Source of the DNA: Flavobacterium sp. GSB-24
GTDB lineage: Bacteria; Bacteroidota; Bacteroidia; Flavobacteriales; Flavobacteriaceae
Reading direction: 5' to 3'
Assembly: GCF_027924665.1 (NCBI RefSeq)
Contig: NZ_AP027043.1
Span: 3,410,001 to 3,474,000 of the forward strand
Length of the DNA: 64,000 bases
In this document: piece after piece, positions 54,875 to 62,630 of the stretch
Numbering within the stretch: the first letter of the stretch is position 1
Layout of the letters: every line of letters begins with the position of its first letter
Made by a program: the position numbers and the translations under genes
Notes under the pieces: generated by a model
Databases searched by the model: none
Seen by the model: the letters and a program-made list of their open reading frames with translations, nothing else
Told to the model about the DNA's origin: nothing

Positions 54875-55429
54875 TTACTTAACTAATAAAAAATTGTAAT
54901 TGATTTTTATTTTATCGGCAACTTTCTTTCTGACAAGACTTGGTATTTCAATATCAAAATCTTCTGGTTTTACTTCAAAAGAACCAATTGCATTAACTCC
55001 GTTCGCAGCTTTAGAAATTTTTATGATTACTGTTAAAGGTTTTGTTTTGCCGTGAATGGTAAGATCGCCTTTTAAGGTAAAATTTTTAGGAGTATTGGTA
55101 ATCTTAGAAATATCAAAATCTTCTATTTTGCCTTTTAAAGTTGCTTTCGAGAATTTTTCAGATTCCATGTAATTTTCATTAAAATGCTCTTCCATTAATG
55201 CAACTTTGAATCGGAATCCTTTTATTAAAACCAAAGAAGCAAAATCACCAGTTGACTGATCAAGAACTGCAGATACAGATTTGTTTTCGGCTGCAACTTC
55301 CTCATAAGAAGGCATCGAAGCCTGAAATTTTATATTTCCTGTTTTTGTAATTAATTTTTGTGCAGAAGCATTTGTACCTACAGTAATAATTAACAGCAAA
55401 AAGAAGAAATTCAGCAATGATTTTTTCAT
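54875..55429 (-). CDS. YceI-family periplasmic lipid-binding protein
   Basis: From the ATG at 55429 the protein has 184 residues with a signal peptide ending NASAQ. The frame is open to 55465, but that start would overlap the upstream gene and spoil the signal peptide. The YceI lipocalin-like barrel shows GNIKFQASMPSYEEVAAENK, KATLKGKIEDFDI and LKGDLTIHGKTKPLTV. YceI proteins bind polyisoprenoid lipids in the periplasm. It is the last gene of a four-gene operon, 5 bp after the cytochrome gene. Confidence 0.9.
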   Translation of the reverse strand: MKKSLLNFFFLLLIITVGTNASAQKLITKTGNIKFQASMPSYEEVAAENKSVSAVLDQSTGDFASLVLIKGFRFKVALMEEHFNENYMESEKFSKATLKGKIEDFDISKITNTPKNFTLKGDLTIHGKTKPLTVIIKISKAANGVNAIGSFEVKPEDFDIEIPSLVRKKVADKIKINYNFLLVK

Positions 55430-55434
55430 AATGA

Positions 55435-55803
55435 TTAATTTTCTTTTAATCCGTCCGTATTCCATTTTACGATTAAGTCAATATTAGCCTGCGACATTCT
55501 TCCGCCTTGAGGCATAAGCCCCTGCTGGCCGTTTTGCAGTTGAATTCGGTTTAATAAACCAGAATTTTCAACAGCCGCTTTAACTTCTGCAAATGTAGTT
55601 AGAGGTCTAAACGCTGCAGATCTTCCGCTTGAATGACAGCTGATACAGTTGGCATCAATAATAGATTTTACATTTTTACTATAAGTAATTGATGTTGTTG
55701 GATTCGTCGGCGTTGTTGGTGTTTCGATATCCTGAACTGTATCTGAGTCACTACAGCTTGCCAATGCAGCTAATAAAATTGTAAGTAAGATTGTTTTTTT
55801 CAT
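55435..55803 (-). CDS. Cytochrome c-type lipoprotein
   Basis: The 122-residue lipoprotein (lipobox ALASC, Cys17) has a Thr/Pro-rich linker and one haem-binding motif CISCH near residue 53 with a distal Met candidate in GLMPQGG. It is small enough to be a single cytochrome c domain anchored to a membrane. It lies between the DUF5777 gene (20 bp) and YceI (5 bp). The four-gene set suggests a periplasmic electron-transfer or ligand-handling function. Confidence 0.87.
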   Translation of the reverse strand: MKKTILLTILLAALASCSDSDTVQDIETPTTPTNPTTSITYSKNVKSIIDANCISCHSSGRSAAFRPLTTFAEVKAAVENSGLLNRIQLQNGQQGLMPQGGRMSQANIDLIVKWNTDGLKEN

Positions 55804-55823
55804 GATTTATTGATTTATAGTTA

Positions 55824-56666
55824 TTAAAATACTCTGTATAAGTTAAAGCCGAAAAAGAAATCACCTTTACCCCAGTCACCAGATGCATTAGTAAGGTATC
55901 CGCTCTCGCTCATAGATTGTGAATTGGTAAAGATTAACTGAAATACGTGCCCGCCTGTTTCTACGTCAAGTCCTACAGATAATGGATTTTTATAGAAGTC
56001 GGGTTTATCAAAATTGTGCATGTATTCTAAATTAACAGATAGTCTTTTAGTGATTTTATAGCGTCCGCCGCCGCCAAAAGAAAACTGATTATCTCTTTCG
56101 ATATCAGGATTGTAAAGGTTTTTGTGGATAAATGACGGTACTAATTCCAGTGACAGTTTTTCGCTGATCTTTCTAGATATTAAAACCTGCTGTACATACG
56201 TAAGACGATGCTTAAATTCTAAACCAGGATATTGATCTTTTTCTAAGAAAGTGTTAATATCTGCAACGCTGTAACCAACAATGTCCAAAGGAAAATTATC
56301 GTTTTGTCTGGCAACTCTGTATTTTAATCCTGTTTCATACATTTTGTTTAAGGTATGTCGGGAAAGACTTACCGATAACCAGTTGGTTACGCCATAAATA
56401 CCGCCTAGTTTTGTAGTGGCATTATCAAGACCAAAAAAACTGTCGAAACCATCTTTAACGCTGCCAAATCGATGTGATACCACAAAATAAAACTCTTTTT
56501 TTGCTGGCATTTTTGTGGTCTGCAATGTTACCAGCTGTAAAGCTTTAAAAGTTGCGGTTGAGTAATTTTCTTCTACCTGAGTAGAATCAAGACCCTGCAG
56601 CAAGTCATCTTGTGAATATGCCATGGCCGTCAGAAAGAAGCAGATTGGAACTAAAAATTTCTTCAT
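55824..56666 (-). CDS. DUF5777 family beta-barrel protein
   Basis: The 280-residue protein has a signal peptide ending AMAYSQ. The mature part alternates polar and aromatic residues as in outer-membrane barrels and contains the DUF5777 marks FYFVVSHRFGSVKDGFDSFF, LGGIYGVTNWLSVSLSRH and the terminal GDFFFGFNLYRVF. The function of this family is unknown. Its position with a cytochrome and YceI suggests an outer-membrane component of the same system. Confidence 0.82.
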   Translation of the reverse strand: MKKFLVPICFFLTAMAYSQDDLLQGLDSTQVEENYSTATFKALQLVTLQTTKMPAKKEFYFVVSHRFGSVKDGFDSFFGLDNATTKLGGIYGVTNWLSVSLSRHTLNKMYETGLKYRVARQNDNFPLDIVGYSVADINTFLEKDQYPGLEFKHRLTYVQQVLISRKISEKLSLELVPSFIHKNLYNPDIERDNQFSFGGGGRYKITKRLSVNLEYMHNFDKPDFYKNPLSVGLDVETGGHVFQLIFTNSQSMSESGYLTNASGDWGKGDFFFGFNLYRVF

Positions 56667-56673
56667 AAATTGA

Positions 56674-57081
56674 TTAATTGATTTGTTTGTTTAATAATGT
56701 GCATTGATCTAATTTGACTTCTTGAAAAAGTTCATCATATCCAATGCATTTACCTTTAACTCTTGTTATAGTATTAGCAGATTTATTTTTTAATTTTTGA
56801 GTGAAGAGACAGAAAACAGTATTTTCTAGAGTGATCACAGAATCTGTTTCTTTGGTTACCATTCCTGTAATTTCAATAGTCTTATTGAGATATAAAGAAT
56901 CTGCTGTTTTAGGATTCGTGTTATAATCTTCCAGTAGTTTTGTGGCAGTTATACTGAAATCAGGCGTTTCTGATTCGATATTCCGTGCTTCTTTAAATAG
57001 GAATCCGTAGTAAAAGTAAATACCGGCTGAGATGATAATCAGTAATATAGCAGTTACTATTGCTGTTTTTCTTCTTTTCAT
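56674..57081 (-). CDS. Membrane-anchored OB-fold (tRNA_anti-like) protein
   Basis: The 135-residue protein has one N-terminal membrane helix (about 8-30) and a periplasmic OB-fold domain with NKTIEITGMVTKETDSVIT and GKCIGYDELFQEVKLDQCTL. OB-fold proteins of this type occur in Bacteroidota with YceI and cytochrome genes. It is first in the four-gene operon (7 bp to DUF5777). Its upstream region carries the bipartite GTAGGGTAA element. Confidence 0.75.
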   Translation of the reverse strand: MKRRKTAIVTAILLIIISAGIYFYYGFLFKEARNIESETPDFSITATKLLEDYNTNPKTADSLYLNKTIEITGMVTKETDSVITLENTVFCLFTQKLKNKSANTITRVKGKCIGYDELFQEVKLDQCTLLNKQIN

Positions 57082-57109
57082 TTTTTATTATTTTGATAAG
57101 ATTTAATAG

Positions 57110-57138
57110 TAAAACAGCCTTGATAAAGATTACCCTAC
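57110..57138 (-). promoter_or_regulatory. Bipartite GTAGGGTAA-N13-TGTTTTA element (copy 1)
   Basis: On the minus strand GTAGGGTAA (57138-57130) is followed after 13 bp by TGTTTTA (57116-57110), which ends 28 bp before the ATG of the OB-fold gene. It is shared with sites before FecR and beside the ECF sigma gene. Confidence 0.6.
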
Positions 57139-57211
57139 CAAAGAATTGTGTTTTTTGAAAAAAAATAAAAAAGAAGAAAAAGAGTTTTTTAAAACCCTTG
57201 TAGAGATAGAA

Positions 57212-59746
57212 TTAAAAAGAAACTCTAAAACTCACGTTTGGAGTTCGTTGCAGCGAAAAAGTATCAACTTCTTCTATAGAATTTGTTAGGGAACTTATTC
57301 TATAATATTCGCTGATTTCGTTTTTACGGTTGAGAATATTTAAGATTGAAATTCCAATTTTGTACTGAATTCCATTTGATGTTTCCCATTTGTAAGTTGA
57401 AGAAATATTAACCTGCGAGAAAATATGCAGATTGGTATTATTAGGTTTGTTATAAAACAAAACAGGATTTGAAGGATCTATTTGGGCAAAATCGGGAGAG
57501 GTTTTTGGCCGGCCAGAAGACCATTTTGTCCCCAGAGCAATTTTGAAATTGTTTTTCTCGTAAATTCCAGCCCATGATAAAGTATGGGTCAGCTCAAAGT
57601 TATTTGGAAAACTAGGATATTGGTAATTTGGAAAATGATAATTGTTTTCATTGTACGTATAACTAAACCAAGTTAGAAATTGATTTATTTTTTTTTGAAT
57701 AAGCATTTCTGTTCCCCAAACTTCATAGTCTCCGGTAGTTCTAACAAATTCCAACTGGTTCTGAAAACCCTGACTGGAAGTGGTGATTCCTATTACTTTT
57801 TTATAAAAATTTTCAATGTCGAGAAGCCAGTCATTCTTTTTATAAAATAAATTTAAAGATAACTGTCTGCTTTTTTGAATGGGAATTGTAGTATTATTTG
57901 AAATGATCCAGCGTCTTTTTTCAATCCCAAAATAATCTTTTTGTAAATCAATAATCTGCTGGGAGTTTTGACTTTTGATCTCGCCCAAAAGTTCCAGATT
58001 TACATTTTTATTGATGCCGTACGCAAATTGTATTCTAGGTTCTGCAATATATTTTTTAAATTTTTCAATATAATTAAGCCGCATTCCAGCTTTAAAATAG
58101 ATTTTGGAAATTGTATCGTTGTATTTTCCTTCTGCAATTAAAGCATGAGTTCGAAGCACGTCTTTTACCTTACGGTAAAAGTCTGGATTTGTTACCTGTT
58201 CCAAATTAGTGATACCCATTTCATTGAACTGATAACCCTCATTAAAACTAAAATTAGAATTAATGATATGATTGTTTTCTAAGTTAATTCCGTTATTGTT
58301 AACTGTATTTTCCTGAATGACAACTTGATCTCCTAAAGTCGTTTTCTGATTGGCTAGAAGTTCATAAGAAGAATTGTAGAAATTAATTTTTGTAGTATTG
58401 AAGCTGTTCCAGTTTCTTCGCCATGACAAATTTCCACCATAATTCTGCTGGCGCAGCACATTCTCTTCTGATTTATTGGTGTTATAAACGGTGGCACTTT
58501 GAAAAACCTCCAAATTGTCTTTTATGGTAATTAAATCCAGTACTATTTGATCTTTTGATCCTATTTTTTGGGCATATTTGAGTGTCGCATCGTAGAAACC
58601 AAATTTTTTGTCGCTTTGATAGTTTACGTTTTGATTTTGAGAGAAATCTGTAATGGTTGTGTTTTGAAAAACCTTATTGAAATATTCTTTGTAAGTAGGA
58701 GTTTCTACAAAATCAGTAATCGATTTACGGGCAGAAATTTCAATATAACTTTTTTTAGAAAGATTGTATTTGGCATAAACATCGGCATTAATCATGTTAA
58801 TTCCTGCACTAAACGAGTTTTTTTCTGCTGTTTCGGCAGTAGAAGAAATAGCCACAACACTGGATACACTTTCGCCATAAAACGCAGAACTTCCGTTTTT
58901 ATAGATAGAAATTGTATGGGCTAAATTGGGATTGAAAACAGATATTAAACCGAAAAAATGTCCTGTTTGAAACATTCGGATTCCATTCCATAAAAATAAA
59001 TTCTGGTCGTGTGTACCGCCTCTAACATTAATGCTGGAAACACTTTCGTCAAGACTGTTTACACCAGGAATCTGCTGCATAGTCTGTAAGGCATCAGGTT
59101 CGATAAGTCCGGGAAGTATACCAAATTTTTTAGGTTTAATTTCAAACGATCCGTTGTTGTTTTTCGAAATTCCTGATGCTAAAATTGCATTGGCTTTTAT
59201 TTCGTGCAGTTCTGTAATTTCAGGTTCCAGCAATATCTGGGGACAATTTTTAGAAACTAAATTTCCAGGTGAAATTCTTTTGGATATAAATCCTACGTGA
59301 CTAATTGTAAATATACTTTTGTCTTCTTTAGCAAATTCAAAATAACCTTCTGAGTCAGTTGCAAACTGAGTTTTGTTAGGCAAACTGATATTTGCGTTTT
59401 CAATAGGTTTTTTATCTGCTGCTGAAATGACATAGCCGCAGATCATTTCTGTGGCATTCTCTTTTTTATAGATATTGATGAATTTATTGCCAATATTTTC
59501 AAAAGATAAATGCGTTTTTTTACCCAGATATTCCAGTTTTTGTTCTAAAGAAAGGGATCTTTTTGGAGGATTGATTTCCAGTCCAGCAATGTTATCCTCC
59601 GTGTAATTAAAATTGACATCGTGTTGTTTTTCAATATCAAGTATTATTTTTTTGAAAGGCATTGACTTGCCCTTGTCCTGAGCAGAAAGATTCAGGGCAA
59701 GAAGCATTAGAACAAACAAAAAATGAAATTGTCTGGGGCGGAGCAT
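57212..59746 (-). CDS. TonB-dependent receptor with STN domain, partner of FecR/ECF sigma
   Basis: The 844-residue outer-membrane receptor has a signal peptide ending NLSAQD, an N-terminal STN signalling domain (about 25-90: KKIILDIEKQHDVNFNYTED), a carboxypeptidase-regulatory-like domain (about 97-185), a plug with GVNSLDESVSSINVRGGTHDQ, and a 22-strand barrel ending RTPNVSFRVSF. The STN domain contacts the anti-sigma factor FecR, whose gene ends directly before its ATG. The cargo is unknown; such systems serve siderophores, haem and some other large ligands. Confidence 0.92.
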   Translation of the reverse strand: MLRPRQFHFLFVLMLLALNLSAQDKGKSMPFKKIILDIEKQHDVNFNYTEDNIAGLEINPPKRSLSLEQKLEYLGKKTHLSFENIGNKFINIYKKENATEMICGYVISAADKKPIENANISLPNKTQFATDSEGYFEFAKEDKSIFTISHVGFISKRISPGNLVSKNCPQILLEPEITELHEIKANAILASGISKNNNGSFEIKPKKFGILPGLIEPDALQTMQQIPGVNSLDESVSSINVRGGTHDQNLFLWNGIRMFQTGHFFGLISVFNPNLAHTISIYKNGSSAFYGESVSSVVAISSTAETAEKNSFSAGINMINADVYAKYNLSKKSYIEISARKSITDFVETPTYKEYFNKVFQNTTITDFSQNQNVNYQSDKKFGFYDATLKYAQKIGSKDQIVLDLITIKDNLEVFQSATVYNTNKSEENVLRQQNYGGNLSWRRNWNSFNTTKINFYNSSYELLANQKTTLGDQVVIQENTVNNNGINLENNHIINSNFSFNEGYQFNEMGITNLEQVTNPDFYRKVKDVLRTHALIAEGKYNDTISKIYFKAGMRLNYIEKFKKYIAEPRIQFAYGINKNVNLELLGEIKSQNSQQIIDLQKDYFGIEKRRWIISNNTTIPIQKSRQLSLNLFYKKNDWLLDIENFYKKVIGITTSSQGFQNQLEFVRTTGDYEVWGTEMLIQKKINQFLTWFSYTYNENNYHFPNYQYPSFPNNFELTHTLSWAGIYEKNNFKIALGTKWSSGRPKTSPDFAQIDPSNPVLFYNKPNNTNLHIFSQVNISSTYKWETSNGIQYKIGISILNILNRKNEISEYYRISSLTNSIEEVDTFSLQRTPNVSFRVSF

Positions 59747-60646
59747 TTATTTTTCGTCAAAAATTATTTTGTTTTCTGAAACTTTTTTGGCTTTTAGATG
59801 ATACGTTGTGCTGATAATCTGCAAAGCTGTATTTAAGTCTTTAGCAGGTAACTTTCCTGTAAATAAAGAGATCGTGTCTTTGGCGTTTAACTCGATCTTA
59901 ATATTATACTGTCTTTCAACCTCTTCTAAAAGGCTTTGTATATTTTCCTGATAAAAGCATATCTGATTATTTATCCATTCTGGTTTCGAAGAATTTACAG
60001 TGAGTTTAATCTGCTTTCCGTTTTCAAAACTCACGCTTTGACCGTGGGTTAGTAGAATTTCGGTCGAATCATAATTTACTTTTACACGCCCTTCGTAACA
60101 CACCACATCAAACCTGTTTTTTCTGGTTTTAACATTAAACTGTGTTCCTAAAACGGTTACTTTTCCAAGGCTTGTTTCCACTTCAAAACGTCTTCCTTTT
60201 GCAACCTTGAAATACGCTTCTCCTTTTAACTCAAGATGTCTATTATTGTCCCAGTTCCATTTTTTATAGTTTATTTCAGAACCGGAGTTTAACACTACTT
60301 CAGAATTATCCGGTAGTGAAAAAGTGGTCTTTTTTCCAAAGTCTGCGGTTTCCGTTTCAGACATAAAAACTTTCATCGCAAATGTAACTCCAAGTGCGAG
60401 GACAAATATGGCCGCTGCGCGAAACATCCATTTTCTGTATAACGGAACAACTTTTGGAGCTGGTTTTTTCTGGCTTAAAATGTTAGACAGCATAGTATTT
60501 TCATCAAAGTCATCTGTCTCTAGATGAGCTGTATATTTCTTTATCTTCTGGTATTTTTCAAAATTAGGGCTCGCCTCAAATTCCGCCAATTCATCTTGAG
60601 ATAAATCATCGTTGAGCCATTTTGCTAATAAGCGATCTTTTTTCAT
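59747..60646 (-). CDS. FecR-family anti-sigma factor
   Basis: The 299-residue protein has a cytoplasmic N-terminal sigma-binding part (about 1-70), one membrane helix (about 74-94), a FecR domain (GSEINYKKWNWDNNRHLELKG and AYFKVAKGRRFEVETSLGKV) and a C-terminal DUF4974 (about 225-299) that contacts the receptor STN domain. Its stop is immediately followed by the receptor ATG. The gene starts 51 bp after the ECF sigma gene. The bipartite element lies in that gap, suggesting sigma-dependent expression of fecR and receptor. Confidence 0.93.
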   Translation of the reverse strand: MKKDRLLAKWLNDDLSQDELAEFEASPNFEKYQKIKKYTAHLETDDFDENTMLSNILSQKKPAPKVVPLYRKWMFRAAAIFVLALGVTFAMKVFMSETETADFGKKTTFSLPDNSEVVLNSGSEINYKKWNWDNNRHLELKGEAYFKVAKGRRFEVETSLGKVTVLGTQFNVKTRKNRFDVVCYEGRVKVNYDSTEILLTHGQSVSFENGKQIKLTVNSSKPEWINNQICFYQENIQSLLEEVERQYNIKIELNAKDTISLFTGKLPAKDLNTALQIISTTYHLKAKKVSENKIIFDEK

Positions 60647-60664
60647 TTTATCGTATTATTTAAT

Positions 60665-60693
60665 TAAAACAATTAGAACTAAATTTACCCTAC
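60665..60693 (-). promoter_or_regulatory. Bipartite GTAGGGTAA-N13-TGTTTTA element (copy 2)
   Basis: On the minus strand GTAGGGTAA (60693-60685) is followed after 13 bp by TGTTTTA (60671-60665), ending 18 bp before the FecR ATG. It lies in the gap between the sigma and FecR genes. Confidence 0.6.
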
Positions 60694-60697
60694 TTTT

Positions 60698-61213
60698 TTA
60701 GATATCAATTTCTTTACGTAAGCTTAAAAGAGCCAAATGAATGCGTTTTTCTACCGCCTTTACGCTGATATTGAGTTCTATGGCAATTTCACTGTATTTT
60801 TTGCCGTCGATTCGATGCATCAAAAAAGCAGTACGCTGTTTTTCGTTTAGGTTTTCTATGGCTTTTAAAAGTTTGGCTTGAAACTGTTTTTCTTCCAAAA
60901 GATATTCCGGACTTTGATTTGTTTTATCTAAACCTGTAAAGTTTTTTTCATATTTCAGAACAACTTTCTGATGTGCAATTTGGTTTAAAGTAGTATTGTT
61001 CGCAATCGTGTAAATGTATGATTTGGCTTTTTCTAACGGCACTGAAGCACAGTTCTGCCAAAGTTTTACGAATGCTTCCTGGGCTGCATCTTCTGCTTGC
61101 TCTGCGTTGCCAAATTTGTATAAAAGAAAATTCCGAAGCGCTTTGATATGACTTTTAAAGAAAGACGAAAAAATTATTTCATCACAAGTATTGGATTGGT
61201 TTTTATCTGGCAT
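60698..61213 (-). CDS. ECF sigma factor (FecI-like)
   Basis: The 171-residue protein has sigma region 2 (LRNFLLYKFGNAEQAEDAAQ, EAFVKLWQN) and region 4 (LNEKQRTAFLMHRIDGKKYS and EIAIELNISVKAVEKRIHLA), with no other domain. It heads the sigma-FecR-receptor operon and would be released when the receptor binds its ligand. A housekeeping -7 element TACTTTTG lies at 61244-61237 on the minus strand, so basal expression does not need the factor itself. Confidence 0.93.
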   Translation of the reverse strand: MPDKNQSNTCDEIIFSSFFKSHIKALRNFLLYKFGNAEQAEDAAQEAFVKLWQNCASVPLEKAKSYIYTIANNTTLNQIAHQKVVLKYEKNFTGLDKTNQSPEYLLEEKQFQAKLLKAIENLNEKQRTAFLMHRIDGKKYSEIAIELNISVKAVEKRIHLALLSLRKEIDI

Positions 61214-61236
61214 GTAGGTTCTCAGTTTGTACGACG

Positions 61237-61244
61237 CAAAAGTA
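61237..61244 (-). promoter_or_regulatory. -7 element of the ECF sigma gene
   Basis: TACTTTTG on the minus strand matches TAnnTTTG and lies 24 bp before the ATG. Confidence 0.5.
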
Positions 61245-61260
61245 TTTGTTTTTAATTGAA

Positions 61261-61289
61261 GTAGGGTAAAAGCAAAGCCGATTGTTTAA
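61261..61289 (+). promoter_or_regulatory. Bipartite GTAGGGTAA-N13-TGTTTAA element (copy 3)
   Basis: The element is on the plus strand: GTAGGGTAA (61261-61269) and TGTTTAA (61283-61289). It points to the lipoprotein gene at 61413, away from the sigma gene, from the shared intergenic region. Confidence 0.5.
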
Positions 61290-61391
61290 TAGAAGAATAA
61301 AATGGTATCGGCTTTTGATAATTTAGTATAGAAGAACATACTGAAATCCTTGTTGTTACTTTATTAAAAAAAACAGTTTCTTAAAATTTAT

Positions 61392-61399
61392 TACCTTTG
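61392..61399 (+). promoter_or_regulatory. -7 element of the repeat lipoprotein gene
   Basis: TACCTTTG lies 14 bp before the ATG, giving a very short predicted leader of about 7 nt. Confidence 0.5.
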
Positions 61400-61412
61400 T
61401 AAAAACATAAAT

Positions 61413-62435
61413 ATGTTCCTTTTGAAAAAATATTTATCACTCGCAGTTTTCCTGTTCCTGCTGTTTTCCTGTCAAAGTGAAACAGATGAAGAAAATAATA
61501 ATGCACAGGGAACAATTACAAATGTTTCCCCGCTGACTACATATCTGCAGAGAGTTGCAATGGTACAGACCGTTCAGGATAATGTTATCGACGGATCTAG
61601 CTATTGTACTATAAAACTCCCTTATACGGTTACTGTAAACAACCAGCAGATTGCAGTTAATACAACTGCCGATTATCAAAAGGTTGTAGATAATATCAAT
61701 GCCAGTAATTATGATGATGATATTGTGAAAATTGATTTTCCTGTAACTATGGTATACTATAATTACATTGAAAAATTGATTCCCAATCAGGCTGATTTTG
61801 ATTCTTTGATTGATTACTGGAATCTTTATCCAGATCTTTTATCTAAAATTAATGGATTAAAAATCAATTATCCTATAACAATTAATATTTACAACAGCGC
61901 TAGTCAAATAGCAAGTTCACAATCGATTATAAGCGATCAGGCATTTTTTAATTTTATTAAAAATTTAAATGAGAGTCAGTATATTTCTTTAAAATATCCT
62001 ATTACGATAGCAGATTATAACGGACAGACAAAATCGATTACCAATAATTTAGAGTTCGAAAATGCTATTAAATATGCTATAGATTATTGTCCAGAAAATA
62101 ATATTGTAACATTAGATTTTGAACAAACCCTAACAAATGGTTTCTGGGAAATCCCGTATTATTTTGATGATACCGTAAAAACGTCAAATTACAGCGGTTA
62201 CTCTTTTGTTTTTAAAAGTGATAAATCTGTTGTGGCCAGTAAAGGAGGAGTTTACGAAACTGGTCAATGGGAAAGTACTGTTCAATATGGAGTACGAGAA
62301 CTGAAGATACATTTTACAAGTGAATTACTTGGAAAATTGAATTTTAACTGGAAATTATTTGAATTTAATAATTCTCAGATCCGATTAAGAGATGTAGGTA
62401 CTACAACTGATTATCTGTACTTTCAGAAAAAATAA
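61413..62435 (+). CDS. Lipoprotein with four tandem repeats, unknown function
   Basis: The 340-residue lipoprotein (lipobox LFSC, Cys20) is not assigned to a family. From about residue 65 it shows four related units of about 45-50 residues, each with a hydrophobic strand ending in Pro: KLPYTVTVNN, KIDFPVTMVYYN, KINYPITINIYN and SLKYPITIADYN, followed by an I/N-rich segment and an F..I helix. A different C-terminal domain (about 245-340) has lipocalin-like strands (SFVFKSDKSVVAS, YETGQWES, FNWKLFEFNNSQIRL). It is divergent from the ECF sigma gene. Confidence 0.8.
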   Translation: MFLLKKYLSLAVFLFLLFSCQSETDEENNNAQGTITNVSPLTTYLQRVAMVQTVQDNVIDGSSYCTIKLPYTVTVNNQQIAVNTTADYQKVVDNINASNYDDDIVKIDFPVTMVYYNYIEKLIPNQADFDSLIDYWNLYPDLLSKINGLKINYPITINIYNSASQIASSQSIISDQAFFNFIKNLNESQYISLKYPITIADYNGQTKSITNNLEFENAIKYAIDYCPENNIVTLDFEQTLTNGFWEIPYYFDDTVKTSNYSGYSFVFKSDKSVVASKGGVYETGQWESTVQYGVRELKIHFTSELLGKLNFNWKLFEFNNSQIRLRDVGTTTDYLYFQKK

Positions 62436-62459
62436 GTTACTATTAAAATGCGTGGTTTT

Positions 62460-62615
62460 TTACCGCAAAGAGCGCAAAGGTTTTTCGCAAGGTTCGCAAG
62501 GTTTTATATAATTAAAAAGTTCGCAAAGCATTGTTCAATACAAACCTTTGCGAACTTTTTAATCATACCTTATTTAAAAAAAAACCTTAGCGTTCTTTGC
62601 GTTAAAAAAGTGAGT
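62460..62615. repeat. Nested palindromic intergenic repeat element
   Basis: The core is a perfect 18-bp inverted repeat, ATTAAAAAGTTCGCAAAG at 62511-62528 and its complement at 62546-62563. Outer sequences ACCGCAAAGAGCGCAAAGG (62462) and CCTTAGCGTTCTTTGCGTT (62584) form an imperfect outer pair. The unit GCAAAG/GCAAGG recurs several times. It lies between convergent genes and can act as a bidirectional terminator; it also resembles REP/MITE-like intergenic repeats of flavobacteria. Confidence 0.7.
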
Positions 62616-62630
62616 AGTTAAAAAAAAGGG

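Noticed and set aside
55430..55465. Longer start for the YceI protein
   Set aside because: It would overlap the cytochrome gene by 31 bp and put a charged stretch before a normal signal peptide.
62460..62615. Possible CRISPR array because of repeated GCAAAG words
   Set aside because: The repeat unit is too short, spacing is irregular and the overall structure is palindromic, not repeat-spacer.
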